A stretch of DNA of 34,741 nt from NCBI RefSeq assembly GCF_004339675.1, contig NZ_SLVM01000034.1, forward strand, positions 1-34,741. The letters are read 5' to 3'. Made by a program: the position numbers and the translations under genes. The notes below the pieces were generated by a model. The model was not told the origin of the DNA, did no database searches, and was given only the letters and a program-made list of their open reading frames with translations. Shown here piece by piece: positions 1 to 7,495 of the stretch. The DNA comes from Rhodovulum steppense. Its GTDB lineage: Bacteria > Pseudomonadota > Alphaproteobacteria > Rhodobacterales > Rhodobacteraceae. Position 1 is the stretch's first letter, and each line of letters opens with the position of its first letter.

Positions 1-123
1 CGATGCCCGTGAGCACCGGCTTGCGCTCGTAGGTCACGCCATAGACCCACGACCGGCGCCCGCCTTCCCAGCGCGGCGGCTCCACGAAGGGGTGGAGGAG
101 ATTACGCCGCCCTCGATTTCCAC
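1..123 (-). other. possible partial coding segment at window edge
   Basis: Read on the minus strand, this edge contains an open stretch ending towards position 1 with the readable segment FVEPPRWEGGRRSWVYGVTY followed by ERKPVLTG. It has a protein-like composition and GC-rich third positions. Neither a start nor a family can be assigned, and the frame runs off the window. It may be the middle of a gene whose remainder lies to the left, or a remnant. I do not recognise it. Confidence 0.2.
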
Positions 124-212
124 CAACTCCGCGACACGACCGCTCCCTGAGCGGCGACAGTCCCGCGCATGAGACAGAATGTACTTTTGCGACGGGGATC
201 CGGAAGCGAAAG

Positions 213-234
213 GCCCCGCCGTTTCCGGCGGGGC
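213..234 (-). terminator. intrinsic-terminator-like hairpin after DUF1328 gene
   Basis: Perfect 8-bp arms GCCCCGCC and GGCGGGGC surround a 6-nt loop, about 30 nt beyond the stop of the DUF1328 gene. Read on the minus strand, the stem is followed by CTTTCGCTT, which is only a weak T-run. It is a likely terminator for that gene. Confidence 0.6.
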
Positions 235-264
235 ACGATCATTCCTGTCCCTGCCCAGCATCGA

Positions 265-435
265 TCAGGACTTGCGGCCGCGCATCACGCTCATCACGAC
301 CGCGCCCACGAACAGCAGGATGAAGATGAAGAACAGGGTCTGTGCGATCCCCGCCGAGGCCATGGCGATGCCGCCGAAGCCGAAGAGACCGGCCACGAGG
401 GCGAGGAGAAGGAATATGAGAGCCCATTGAAGCAT
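265..435 (-). CDS. DUF1328 family small membrane protein
   Basis: A 56-residue protein that is almost entirely two hydrophobic helices separated by a glycine/alanine turn (FGFGGIAMASAGIAQ), ending in a short basic tail (RGRKS). This is the layout of the DUF1328 (YtjA-like) family of inner-membrane peptides, whose biochemical role is unknown. I chose the internal ATG at 435 because GGAAAGGA lies at the right distance upstream and the family starts with MLQWALIF; longer in-frame starts add non-family residues. An EcfG-type promoter sits about 40 nt upstream, so induction in the general stress response is inferred. A hairpin follows the stop. Confidence 0.85.
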   Translation of the reverse strand: MLQWALIFLLLALVAGLFGFGGIAMASAGIAQTLFFIFILLFVGAVVMSVMRGRKS

Positions 436-470
436 TTTGTCGATCCTTTCCATTCCGGTTGTCCTTGTTA

Positions 471-495
471 AACGCGGATGCGCGACATTGGTTCC
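471..495 (-). promoter_or_regulatory. EcfG-type general stress promoter of DUF1328 gene
   Basis: On the minus strand GGAAC (495-491) is followed after exactly 16 nt by CGTT (474-471), matching the alphaproteobacterial EcfG sigma consensus GGAAC-N16/17-CGTT. It lies 36 nt from the start codon of the DUF1328 gene. The same pattern with the same spacing precedes two other genes nearby. Confidence 0.8.
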
Positions 496-818
496 AAGGT
501 TCTGCAAATTGGCCAAGGAAACCGCCGATGCTGTGCACCGGAATCCTGTCTGCGCAAAGAAGACGGCGTTGGGATTTCCCTGTGGGACTGATGACCGGGC
601 CGATGCGCGTTCAGAAGCCTGAGGCAGTCGATCCGCCGCGCCGCTTGACCCGCGGCACCGGGAGCCGGGCTTTCAGACCATTGTGGCCGGGTTGGTGGTC
701 GCGGCGTGCAAAAAGGGCAGCCTTTGCTGCAGGTCGCGTGGCGGGCCGCCGCGACAACCGCACTCGTCCCACGCGGCGCACCCGCGGTCGCCTCTGCCGG
801 TTCCGGGGTGAACGGAGA
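496..818. other. no gene seen
   Basis: GC-rich sequence between the DUF1328 promoter and the csbD terminator. Several frames are open, but none has a convincing ribosome-binding site or a recognisable protein. I see no repeat or RNA structure here. Confidence 0.5.
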
Positions 819-848
819 CCGCCCTGCCCGCATGTGCAGGCAGGGCGG
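819..848 (-). terminator. terminator hairpin downstream of csbD-like gene
   Basis: Perfect 10-bp inverted repeat, CCGCCCTGCC against GGCAGGGCGG, with a 10-nt loop, placed 34 nt beyond the csbD stop on the minus strand. It is followed there by TCTCCGTTC, a weak U-tract. Confidence 0.6.
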
Positions 849-881
849 CAGGCTAGTGTCAGTGCATGAAGGACCGTCAGA

Positions 882-1079
882 TCATTGGCCTTTCAGGAAT
901 TCGTCCACCTCTTTCTCGGCGACCTCGCGAGTCTTGCCGTAGCGCGACTGGATCAGCCCTACTAGTTGTTCGCGATTTCCCTCGACCTGGTTGACCTCGT
1001 CATCGGTCAGAACCCCCCACGCCTCGCGCACGCGGCCCTTGACCTGCTTCCAGTTGCCTTTCAACTCGTCCATGTTCAT
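882..1079 (-). CDS. CsbD family stress-response protein
   Basis: A 65-residue, highly charged soluble protein. It opens with MNMDELKGNWKQVKGRVREA, the signature of the CsbD family, and ends with an acidic, lysine-rich helix (EKEVDEFLKGQ). Family members are abundant general-stress proteins of unknown mechanism. The start at 1079 is preceded by AGGAG at a 6-nt spacing; a GTG one codon earlier is less well placed. A perfect EcfG-type promoter lies about 35 nt upstream, and a 10-bp hairpin follows. The gene is monocistronic. Confidence 0.92.
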   Translation of the reverse strand: MNMDELKGNWKQVKGRVREAWGVLTDDEVNQVEGNREQLVGLIQSRYGKTREVAEKEVDEFLKGQ

Positions 1080-1113
1080 CACGTTCTCCTTTCAGATGTT
1101 CTACTGGATGTTC

Positions 1114-1138
1114 AACGCGTGACACCGTTCGACGTTCC
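1114..1138 (-). promoter_or_regulatory. EcfG-type general stress promoter of csbD-like gene
   Basis: GGAAC (1138-1134) and CGTT (1117-1114) on the minus strand are separated by exactly 16 nt, matching the EcfG sigma consensus, and lie 34 nt upstream of the CsbD start codon. Confidence 0.85.
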
Positions 1139-1299
1139 CGGCTGCTTGCGGAAAAAATCGCGCAGCCCGGTGTCAGAGACCAGTGTCGGTGCCCGAACCA
1201 CCGGCCGCGTCCCCGGGAAGCGGGCACACAGACCGACCACCCGGGATCCCGCCGATATCGCCCTGGCCCCTGGACACCCCAGGGCGCGACGTGCGGACG

Positions 1300-1740
1300 T
1301 CAATCGGCTCCGTTCACCTCACTCTCTACGGAGGTGTCCTCCTCCTCCTTCTCCGTCGAAACCGACAGGCAGCGCGCGGGCGCGTCGATGGAGGTCGCGT
1401 TCGGAAACATGTCGAGGAAGGGAATGCGCAGTCCATAGCCGTTCACGGTGACGGCCTCCTCGGGGCAGGCGACGGAGACACGGCTTGCCACCGCCTGCAG
1501 GTCCGCGGAACCGAACTTGAAGTAGGGTGGAAGTAACCCCGCATCCTCGTTCACGAAAACTAATGTCTCCGATGTGCCGGCGTGGATGGTCTCGATGTGA
1601 TACTGGATTTCCTGCCCGTCGCCCGTGGTGCCGGTGATCTGCACCTCCCAGGAATCGGGTCCCCAGCGGATCCAGACGGCTGCCAGGACGACCACCACGA
1701 TCAAACCCAGAATGATCCTTGCCTTGTTTCCCGGTATCAT
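1300..1740 (-). CDS. hypothetical membrane-anchored protein
   Basis: A 146-residue protein I do not recognise. Residues 8-24 form one uninterrupted hydrophobic helix after a basic N-terminus (GNKAR), which fits a signal anchor with the rest outside the cytoplasm. The exported part is mixed alpha/beta, has two cysteines (CPEE and ARCLS) that could pair, and ends with a very acidic tail (EKEEEDTSVESE). The ATG at 1740 follows GGATACGGAG. An EcfG-type promoter lies about 80 nt upstream, so stress induction alongside the csbD-like and DUF1328 genes is inferred. The function is unknown. Confidence 0.7.
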   Translation of the reverse strand: MIPGNKARIILGLIVVVVLAAVWIRWGPDSWEVQITGTTGDGQEIQYHIETIHAGTSETLVFVNEDAGLLPPYFKFGSADLQAVASRVSVACPEEAVTVNGYGLRIPFLDMFPNATSIDAPARCLSVSTEKEEEDTSVESEVNGAD

Positions 1741-1818
1741 GACTCCGTATCCTTGAACTGTGACCGGGCGCGCTCGACGGCATGCTGACCGCCCCCGACG
1801 TCATGTGAATGCGAACCC

Positions 1819-1843
1819 AACGTCCGGAACGGGATTCGGTTCC
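1819..1843 (-). promoter_or_regulatory. EcfG-type promoter of membrane-anchored hypothetical
   Basis: Minus-strand GGAAC (1843-1839) and CGTT (1822-1819) with a 16-nt spacer, identical in geometry to the two other EcfG-type promoters in this region. The start codon of the 1300-1740 gene lies 78 nt downstream, leaving a short untranslated leader. Confidence 0.75.
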
Positions 1844-2020
1844 ATCCCCGAACGCCGCAGGGACGGCGCGCCGCGAACCCGTACAGAGCGCGCCCGCCCG
1901 AGTCCTCAACATCAAGCAGGCGCGAATCTCTCCACTCTTCCACGATCCGCCCCGGTCGGCGCTAACATGCGTCAACCTGCGCCGATGTCAGTCGACTTCG
2001 GTAACGCTGACCTGGCGGTC

Positions 2021-2157
2021 TCAACCGGTCGTCGCAACATGGGCAGTTTCGGCGTTCTCAAGCACCGCGTCCGGCGCCTCCGCCGGGGTTCTCCACCCAA
2101 GGGTTTTTCGAGGACGCCCGTTAAGTGCGGCAGCAACCGCTTCCATATCATCGGGAC
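2021..2157 (-). pseudogene. IS30-family transposase C-terminal remnant
   Basis: The minus strand reads DDMEAVAAALNGRPRKTLGW then RTPAEA, the conserved C-terminal end of IS30-family transposases (LNxRPRKTLGWKTPAEA), up to a TGA at 2021-2023. The upstream catalytic DDE region is missing and the fragment is joined directly to an IS21 piece. It is a non-functional relic of about 45 codons. Confidence 0.8.
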
Positions 2158-2480
2158 CGTGCAGGCTGATCACCAACGAGGCGACCATCCTGCCGGAACT
2201 CTATGCGTTCGGCATAGGCCCGGATCTCGACCGGACGACCGGCCGCGCTGGCCATCACCGAGTATTTGTTGTTGTCGAACCGCACGAGGCATGTCTTGGA
2301 CACGGCGGCTGGCACGGAATGGAAGCCGTTGAAGCGCCCGGCATAGGGCACGAGCCGTGGGCGTTCCGCCTCGAACACCTCCCACACGGTCCGGTCCGTC
2401 ATCTCCGGGTGCCGGCTGGCCTTGGCCCAGGCAATGCACTTGTCGATCAGAAGCGCGTTCAGGCCCTCGAAGCTCTTCAC
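2148..2480 (-). pseudogene. IS21-family IstA transposase C-terminal remnant
   Basis: This 110-codon frame carries CLVRFDNNKYSV and GRPVEIRAYAERIEFRQDGR, the C-terminal beta-barrel region typical of IS21 IstA transposases. The DNA-binding and DDE domains are absent, and no istB helper ATPase is present. Its left edge runs into an IS30 fragment and its right edge into an IS66 fragment at about 2480, so it is a piece left by successive insertions and deletions. Confidence 0.75.
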
Positions 2481-2483
2481 CCG

Positions 2484-2810
2484 CAGGCGTAGTGATACAA
2501 GGGCAGATGATCCGCGTATTTGCTGACCAGAACATGGGCGATGAACGCCTCGGTCGGCAGCCCGGCCTCGATCAGCCGGGCCGGCGCGGGCGCCTGTGTG
2601 ACACCGTCGGTACAGACACGGCAGGCATATTTCGGACGGATGGTCTCGATGATCCGGTGCTGGGCGGGGATGACGTCGATGCGGATGCTGCGATCCTCGC
2701 CCTCGGCCAGCGCGACCTAAAGCTCTTCGAAAGCCAGTTGACGTTCGTCCTTGCCCAGCTTCTCCGATTTCTTGCCATGCAGCGCTTGACCAAGGCGATT
2801 AGAGAACGCA
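2484..2810 (-). pseudogene. IS66-family TnpC transposase fragment with amber codon
   Basis: The minus strand reads RLGQALHGKKSEKLGKDERQ, then LAFEEL, a TAG at 2719-2717, then a run ending KYACRVCTDGV and ADHLPLYHYACG. This matches the N-terminal and zinc-ribbon region of IS66 TnpC, where a glutamine codon (CAG) is expected at the TAG. The catalytic DDE core is missing. The fragment is fused to the IS21 piece, with no terminal inverted repeats visible. Confidence 0.75.
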
Positions 2811-2849
2811 GTGGGACACTATCCGAGCGACTGCGCCGAGGATGTGGGG

Positions 2850-2877
2850 GGGCTATCCCCGCGGGTGCGGGGGAGCC
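2850..2877 (-). repeat. solitary type I-E-like CRISPR repeat
   Basis: The plus strand reads GGGCTATCCCCGCG then GGTGCGGGGGAGCC, a 28-nt unit with the CCCCGC/GCGGGG stem of I-E repeats. It matches 20 of 28 positions of the main array's repeat. If transcribed like the main array it would read on the minus strand. The 27 nt on its right (2878-2904) reach an IS256 fragment, so a neighbouring repeat could have been lost. It may be a remnant of a different I-E array. Confidence 0.6.
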
Positions 2878-2904
2878 TCCACGACGATGGTCTCCGCCGC
2901 GCTG

Positions 2905-3212
2905 TAGGCGGGTCGTAACCGTTCCGCCACGTCGTGCGTTCGCCGCTGCGTTCATGTCGGCCGGCGCCGATCAGGCCCTCCACATCGGCCTCCATCATCA
3001 ACTGGAGCACTGCCTCGGCGATGCTGCGCAGAAAGTCGCCCTGGTCATGCTTGGCCAGAAGCTCGGACAGGTTCATGTTGGTCTTGGTCATCGGGGTCCT
3101 CTGTGGTCCGTGGTTGAAGTCGCCAAACTCCACCTCGACCATACACCTCGATGGCCACCCGGGATCACACCGTCGACGGCACAGAAATTACACCACGTCC
3201 TCGGACACTAAC
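2905..3212 (-). pseudogene. IS256-family transposase N-terminal remnant plus element end
   Basis: A frame starting at 3091 reads MTKTNMNLSELLAKHDQGDF, continuing through ADVEGLIGAGRHERSGERTT and WRNGY. This is the conserved start of IS256 (mutator-like) transposases. It stops matching at about 2905, so the catalytic domain is gone. Upstream, 3178-3212 reads on the minus strand as GTGTCCGAGGACGTGGTGTA and on, which fits an IS256 terminal inverted repeat. That end sits directly on a truncated CRISPR repeat. Confidence 0.75.
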
Positions 3213-3234
3213 CGCCCACGCGGGGATGACCCGC
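3213..3234 (+). repeat. truncated CRISPR repeat matching the main array
   Basis: These 22 nt match the last 22 nt of the main array's transcribed repeat with one change (A instead of G at 3219), including the distinctive GGGGATGACCCG end. The first part of the repeat is missing and is replaced by the IS256 terminus. The orientation is opposite to the main array 9.4 kb away. The next 60 nt contain no second repeat. Confidence 0.65.
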
Positions 3235-3615
3235 GGGATGCCGATGAAATTGCCGAGGAAGAGGCCTGTGGTTGGATGGCCTGGATGAGGTTGACCGGAG
3301 CGTCGAAGCAGGCCGCCGTGAATGCCGGTGAGGTTTTTTCTTTCGGTTTTTCGGGATTGGCCAAACTTCCCCGTGCAAGGCCAAAACCGAAGGAGATTGG
3401 TTCACTCGACACGACGAAAAGCGATCCTGGCGAATTTTTCTGCGGGGCCCCTCGAAAGGAGCGGGCCGCGGTCGCGGATCCGCCAGGTCATCACGACTCC
3501 TGAAAAGCGCATGTCCAGCCCCGGCGCCCCGCATGAAGCGGGTGCCGTATCGAGGAACCGCCGCAATCCCGCGCCCGGATCTCCGTCACAGGCTGGCATC
3601 TGAAAAGGAAACCCG
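3235..3615. other. no gene seen
   Basis: Between the CRISPR-repeat relic and the next gene I see no convincing coding frame. A run of pyrimidines around 3328-3350 and an imperfect inverted repeat, GGTTTT near 3344 and AAAACC near 3385, are the only structure noted. A ribosome-binding site for the following gene lies at 3604-3610. Confidence 0.45.
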
Positions 3616-4017
3616 ATGCTGCATTTCAAGCCTGAACACGCGGTCCCGATGTCTTCCGGAAGCGCGAGGACCCTCCTGCACGAATTCGTCGAAACTCATG
3701 GCGACGCCCTGCGCTGTGCCGCCTTGCTTCTGTCGGGACGCCCCGGGCCGCGCCTGGTCGACGATCTCGCCGAACGGCTGACCCGGGAGCCGATCCCCGG
3801 CCGCAAGACCCTGCAGGCGGCGGGCAGGCTGCTCGCGCTCCTCTCGCTCGAGAACGTCCATGACGACGAGGGCGTCGAGGCCGGGGTCTTCGCGCGGCTC
3901 GATCCCGCCGAGCCCTATGTCGAGGAGATCTGCGTGCTGACCGACGGCTTTCGGGACGCCCTTCGGGCGGTAGGGCAGGGGAGCGCCCGCGGCGCTTCGT
4001 ACGGGACGGCCGCGTGA
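3616..4017 (+). CDS. hypothetical protein
   Basis: A 133-residue soluble, mainly alpha-helical protein with no recognised domain. Leucine/alanine-rich helices span residues 18-40 and 60-85, with an acidic segment (ENVHDDEG) between helices. The ATG at 3616 follows AAAAGGAAA at a normal distance, and codon third positions are G/C-rich throughout, which supports real coding. It lies 103 nt upstream of another small hypothetical on the same strand and may be co-transcribed with it. The function is unknown. Confidence 0.55.
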   Translation: MLHFKPEHAVPMSSGSARTLLHEFVETHGDALRCAALLLSGRPGPRLVDDLAERLTREPIPGRKTLQAAGRLLALLSLENVHDDEGVEAGVFARLDPAEPYVEEICVLTDGFRDALRAVGQGSARGASYGTAA

Positions 4018-4120
4018 GCGGCGCGCCAGTCCGGTTCCGGCCGCCGGCGGTTGCCCCGGAGGCCCGTGTCGATGCCAGTGCCCGCCGAATGCCGGCGAGG
4101 CCCGCAACAGGAGATACGCC

Positions 4121-4483
4121 ATGACCCTCGCATTCGCTGTTTCCACCCTCGAAGGCCGGGCCCGGCTGGAGGGCGCCGCCCGGGCCGCCCTGGCCTTCAT
4201 CGCCCCCCACGCCGATGGCCTTGGCGAGATCTTCAACGGGGTCGGCGATGATTTCGGGACCTACGCCACCGATGCGCTTCTGGCGCAGGCAGCCGCCCCG
4301 TCCCTCTGCGGCGAGTACGTGTTCACGGCACTCGTCGACCTGCGTGCCCGGCTTTCGCGGATTCCGCCTTGCGCGGCCGCGCCCGGGGCCGGCGGAGGGA
4401 CATGCCCCTTCGACTTCGACGCCCAGATCAACTGGTACGGGGCGCAGTTGTCCGATCTGATCGCGGGTTTCGGCATTTCCTGA
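4121..4483 (+). CDS. hypothetical protein
   Basis: A 120-residue protein with an alanine-rich helical N-terminal half and a Gly/Pro/Ala linker (AAAPGAGGG) before the C-terminal CPFDFDAQINWYG segment. The start has a clear AGGAG 7-8 nt upstream. There is no signal peptide and I recognise no family. It probably forms a two-gene unit with the 3616-4017 gene. No T-rich terminator hairpin is visible after it. Confidence 0.55.
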   Translation: MTLAFAVSTLEGRARLEGAARAALAFIAPHADGLGEIFNGVGDDFGTYATDALLAQAAAPSLCGEYVFTALVDLRARLSRIPPCAAAPGAGGGTCPFDFDAQINWYGAQLSDLIAGFGIS

Positions 4484-5116
4484 GGGCGGGCGGTCCGGCG
4501 CCGGCGCCGCGCTTGAACGGGGCGGCACCGCGCGTTCGCGCGATGCCGGCTGCGGCGCCGGACGCGGGTCCCGCAAGGTGTTGTGCCGGGGCCCGCGTCC
4601 CCCGCGTCCGTGGACCCGGGGGCAAATCCTCTTTCGTCGTCCGATACCGAGACGGGAGAAAACCCACGGATTTCAGGGAAGTGACGTCATCACAAAGATC
4701 CGAGGGGAATCCGGCCAGCAGATCAATTTTCTTCCCAGACCGAGAGGGATCGCCTTCCGGGAGGGGAGGCGGGCAAGAAGGCCCGCCTGGCTTGCCGCGG
4801 GATGCCAGGACTCGGTCGCCCGACGATGACCCTGGAGGAAAGGAGTGAATGGCCCGCGACCCTGTCGGTGGCGTCGTGCCGAGCCCGGGGGCACGGAACT
4901 TTTTTTGGTCCCGTGTTTCCGATCCGACGAGAAAGGTTGCATTATACTCAAAGTCACCCGGACAGGCGGCCCATGGCTGCGACCGGTGGCCCCCGTCGAG
5001 GACGACGACATCCCCCCGATCTTCCGAACCGCCGCCGCGTCGCAGAAGGCACGTGCACAGGACGGTCTGAACCGCGCCGGTCCGGCGCTTCCCCCCCCTG
5101 TCCAGGAATTCCGAAC
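4484..5116. other. non-coding region upstream of tniQ with weak promoter signals
   Basis: I support no gene here. A GGCGGGC/GCCCGCC hairpin lies near 4767-4786. Around 4894-4917 an inverted repeat CACGGAAC/GTCCCGTG flanks a T7 run. An extended -10-like TATACT is at 4943-4948 in the direction of tniQ, without a clear -35 box. Longer in-frame extensions of tniQ through this stretch lack a start signal. Confidence 0.35.
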
Positions 5117-6943
5117 ATGCCGAACCTGATACCCCGACTCGACTTCGATCCCTGCGAATCCGCGCTGTCGTTCGCAGCCCGCCTTGCCGCCTTCCATACC
5201 GGGGGGCGGGCCACGCCGGTCCTGCGCGATCTCGGCATCGCGCCCATGTCCCTCGTCTCCGGCGAGCCCGACGCGATCGCGCGCCTGTGCGAGGTATCGG
5301 GGGCCGACCTCGCGATGGTCCGGGCGACCACCCCAGCGCGGGTCGCGAAACGCGCCTACGAACTCCGTGGTCACGTCCTGCCGGCCGAGTTCTTCGTGCG
5401 CCCCAGGACCTCCTGCTGCCCGGCCTGTCTGAAGGCGGATGACGCCAGGGCGGCCGACCCGGCCATGGCGCGCCGGCATCGCTGGTTCTGGGCGCTCGAC
5501 GTCGTGCGCACCTGCCCCGAGCACGGGCTGCCGCTGATCCGCCTGCCGAAGACGGCGCATGACGACGAACTGCACGAGCTCGGTGTCCGTGCCCCCGCCC
5601 CGGGTGTGGACCTTGACGCGGAGATTGCCGGGCTGAGCCCGCGCGAGGTGTCGCCGCTGCAGGCCTACGTCCTGGGGCGCCTCGAGGGGCAGGCGGGCCC
5701 GGACTGGCTCGACGCCCAGCCGCTCGACCAGGTCGTGCGGGCGGCAGAACTGCTGGGCGCCGTGATGGTCTTCGATCCGGCCAGGAACCTCGCCACCATG
5801 ACCGAAGAGGAGCGCGAAGAGGCCGGCCGGGCCGGTTACGAGCGCATGGCGCAGGGGGTGGCCGGCGTGCGCGCCGCGCTCGAGGCGCTTTACGAGGACT
5901 TCCATGCCGGCGGCGGCAATCCCGGCCCCCAGAAGGTCTTCGGCCGACTTTACACCGCGATGAGCGGACGCCGCGGGTCGGGCCGGCACGGAGAGCTCGC
6001 CGGCGTCCTGCGGGATTTCATTCTCGACCGCTTCGCGCTTCCCGCGGGCACGAAGGTTCTCGGCCAGGTGCTCGAGCGCCGGCTCAACCACACGGTCGCC
6101 TCGCTTGCGGCCGAGCAGGACCTCGATGCCCGGACCCTGCGCCAGGTGCTGGTCGCCCGGGGCCTCGTCGCCGCCGAGGCGGAACCGCATCAGCCCTTCG
6201 ATGCCGACGCGGGACGCGCCATCGCCGCGACGGTCCGGCGCAGCGTCACCGTGATCAAGCTGCCCGAGGCGCTCGGCTGCAGCCGTCCCCTGGCTGGCCA
6301 GCTCATCGAGGAGGGCTTGATCATACCGATCGCCGCAGACGCGCAGGCATCCGGCCGAGCCTGCAAGGCGGTCGACGCCGAGGACGTGCGGCGGTTCCTG
6401 GAGAGCATTGGCAGGGCCGCGCCGGCGGTGGCGGAAAACCCCGCCGGGCTGGTGCCGATCGGAAAAGCGTCGGAGAAGGCGAAATCTCCGGCGGTCGAGA
6501 TCGTGCACCTCATTCTGGGCGGCTTTCTGGACCGCGTGGTGCGGCTCGATGGCGAACACGGGCTCGCCGCGCTCCGCGTCGATCCGGTCGAGGTGAAATC
6601 CGTGATCGGCGAGGTGATGATCGGCCTGTCGCCCGGGGAGGCCTTCAACCGGCTCCGGATTCCGAACCGGTCCGGATAGCATCTCGTCGACCGGGGCGAA
6701 CTCCCCGCGATCACGATCCGGTGCCCCGACGATCGCCACCGGTTCCATCGGTTCCGGCCCGACGACGTTGCCGATGTGGCCTCGCGCCTGGCATCCCTGG
6801 CCGCGTTAGCGGACAGAACGGGCCGACCGGCCCACGAGATCGCCAGAACCTTGAAGCTGGCGCGGATCAACCCCGCCATCGCCGCCATCGAGTGCGGGGC
6901 CAACCTCTTCCGGCTTCGCGACGCCGAGCGCGCCCTCGCATGA
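5117..6943 (+). pseudogene. tniQ: TniQ family transposition protein, interrupted by in-frame TAG
   Basis: TniQ proteins choose target sites for Tn7-like and Tn5053-like elements and bind the AAA ATPase (TnsC/TniB). The N-terminal domain ends in the family's zinc-binding pattern: CPAC at residues 101-104 and CPEHGLPL at 133-140. Starting at ATG 5117 (AGGA upstream), the frame is open for 520 codons to a TAG at 6677-6679. It then continues in the same frame for another 87 codons of protein-like sequence (HLVDRGELPAITIRC and on) to TGA at 6941-6943. The TAG looks like a point mutation or sequencing error inside a 608-codon gene. A terminator follows. tnsA and tnsB lie 2-5 kb away, convergently oriented. 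Confidence 0.85.
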
Positions 6944-6989
6944 TGACATGACGGGGTTTCTTGCCCCGCCCGATTCCGATTATTGAAGA

Positions 6990-7017
6990 GCCGTCCGAAG
7001 GGGCGGCCTTTTTCTTG
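6990..7017 (+). terminator. intrinsic terminator after tniQ
   Basis: Stem GCCGTCC/GGGCGGC with a GAAG loop, followed immediately by CTTTTTCTTGTCTTC. It sits 47 nt after the downstream TGA of tniQ. Its placement after the second stop, rather than after the TAG, supports the full 608-codon gene as the ancestral unit. Confidence 0.75.
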
Positions 7018-7091
7018 TCTTCTCTCGCGCGGGGGCGTATTTCTGAATAAAGGAACGAGGGTCCGCTTGTATCGAACGAATGCAGCGGGGT

Positions 7092-7272
7092 GGCCATCTT
7101 AACCTTGCGGAATGGCCAAAATGGCCGCCGCGGATCACCTTGATGAACCAAAAATCAATGGGTTAGCGCGGCCCGATGGCCAGCAATCGCTTGCAGCCAC
7201 ACTTGTCTGGTGGGGCAATTAAAGCCCATTTTGGCGATTTCGGCGCCCATTTTCAGGGGCTTTCGCGCCCAT
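7092..7272. repeat. iterated GCCCATTTT-type motifs, possible transposase-binding end
   Basis: GCCCATTTTGGCGATTTCGG occurs at 7224-7243, CGCCCATTTTCAGGGG at 7244-7259 and CGCCCATGGGG at 7266-7276, with GCCCAT starts 21 and 22 nt apart. An inverted relative, GGCCATTTTGGCCATTCCGC, is read on the minus strand at 7109-7128. Spacing near two helical turns, in a region less GC-rich than its surroundings beside tniQ, resembles clustered TnsB sites at Tn7-like ends. No matching copy was seen near 11.8-12.3 kb. Confidence 0.35.
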
Positions 7273-7359
7273 GGGGTGCTAAGTGCCTGAAATAAAAACG
7301 GGTTGTACGAAACCCACCTGAGGGGCCCGCTTTCGGGTCCCTCGCGGGCGTCCTGGCCT

Positions 7360-7400
7360 CCTTTTCCCGGGGCTTTCCTTCCGAAGCCCCCGGGAAAAGG
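7360..7400. repeat. large near-perfect inverted repeat
   Basis: Arms CCTTTTCCCGGGGCTT (7360-7375) and AAGCCCCCGGGAAAAGG (7384-7400) pair over 16 bp with one extra C. The loop is 8 nt. There is no U-tract on either strand, so it is not an ordinary terminator. It lies about 100 nt upstream of the 7496-7936 gene and could be an RNA structure in its leader or a DNA site. Confidence 0.5.
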
Positions 7401-7495
7401 AGACCGCGCCCCCAGAGAGACCGACATCCCACCACACCTTCCGGGTCCGATTTGACGCAGCACGGATCGCTGCAGCACAAGAAGAGGACCACATC

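Noticed and set aside
4673-6748. Long minus-strand open frame opposite tniQ
   Set aside because: Composition is Arg/Gly/His-rich with no start signal; it mirrors tniQ.
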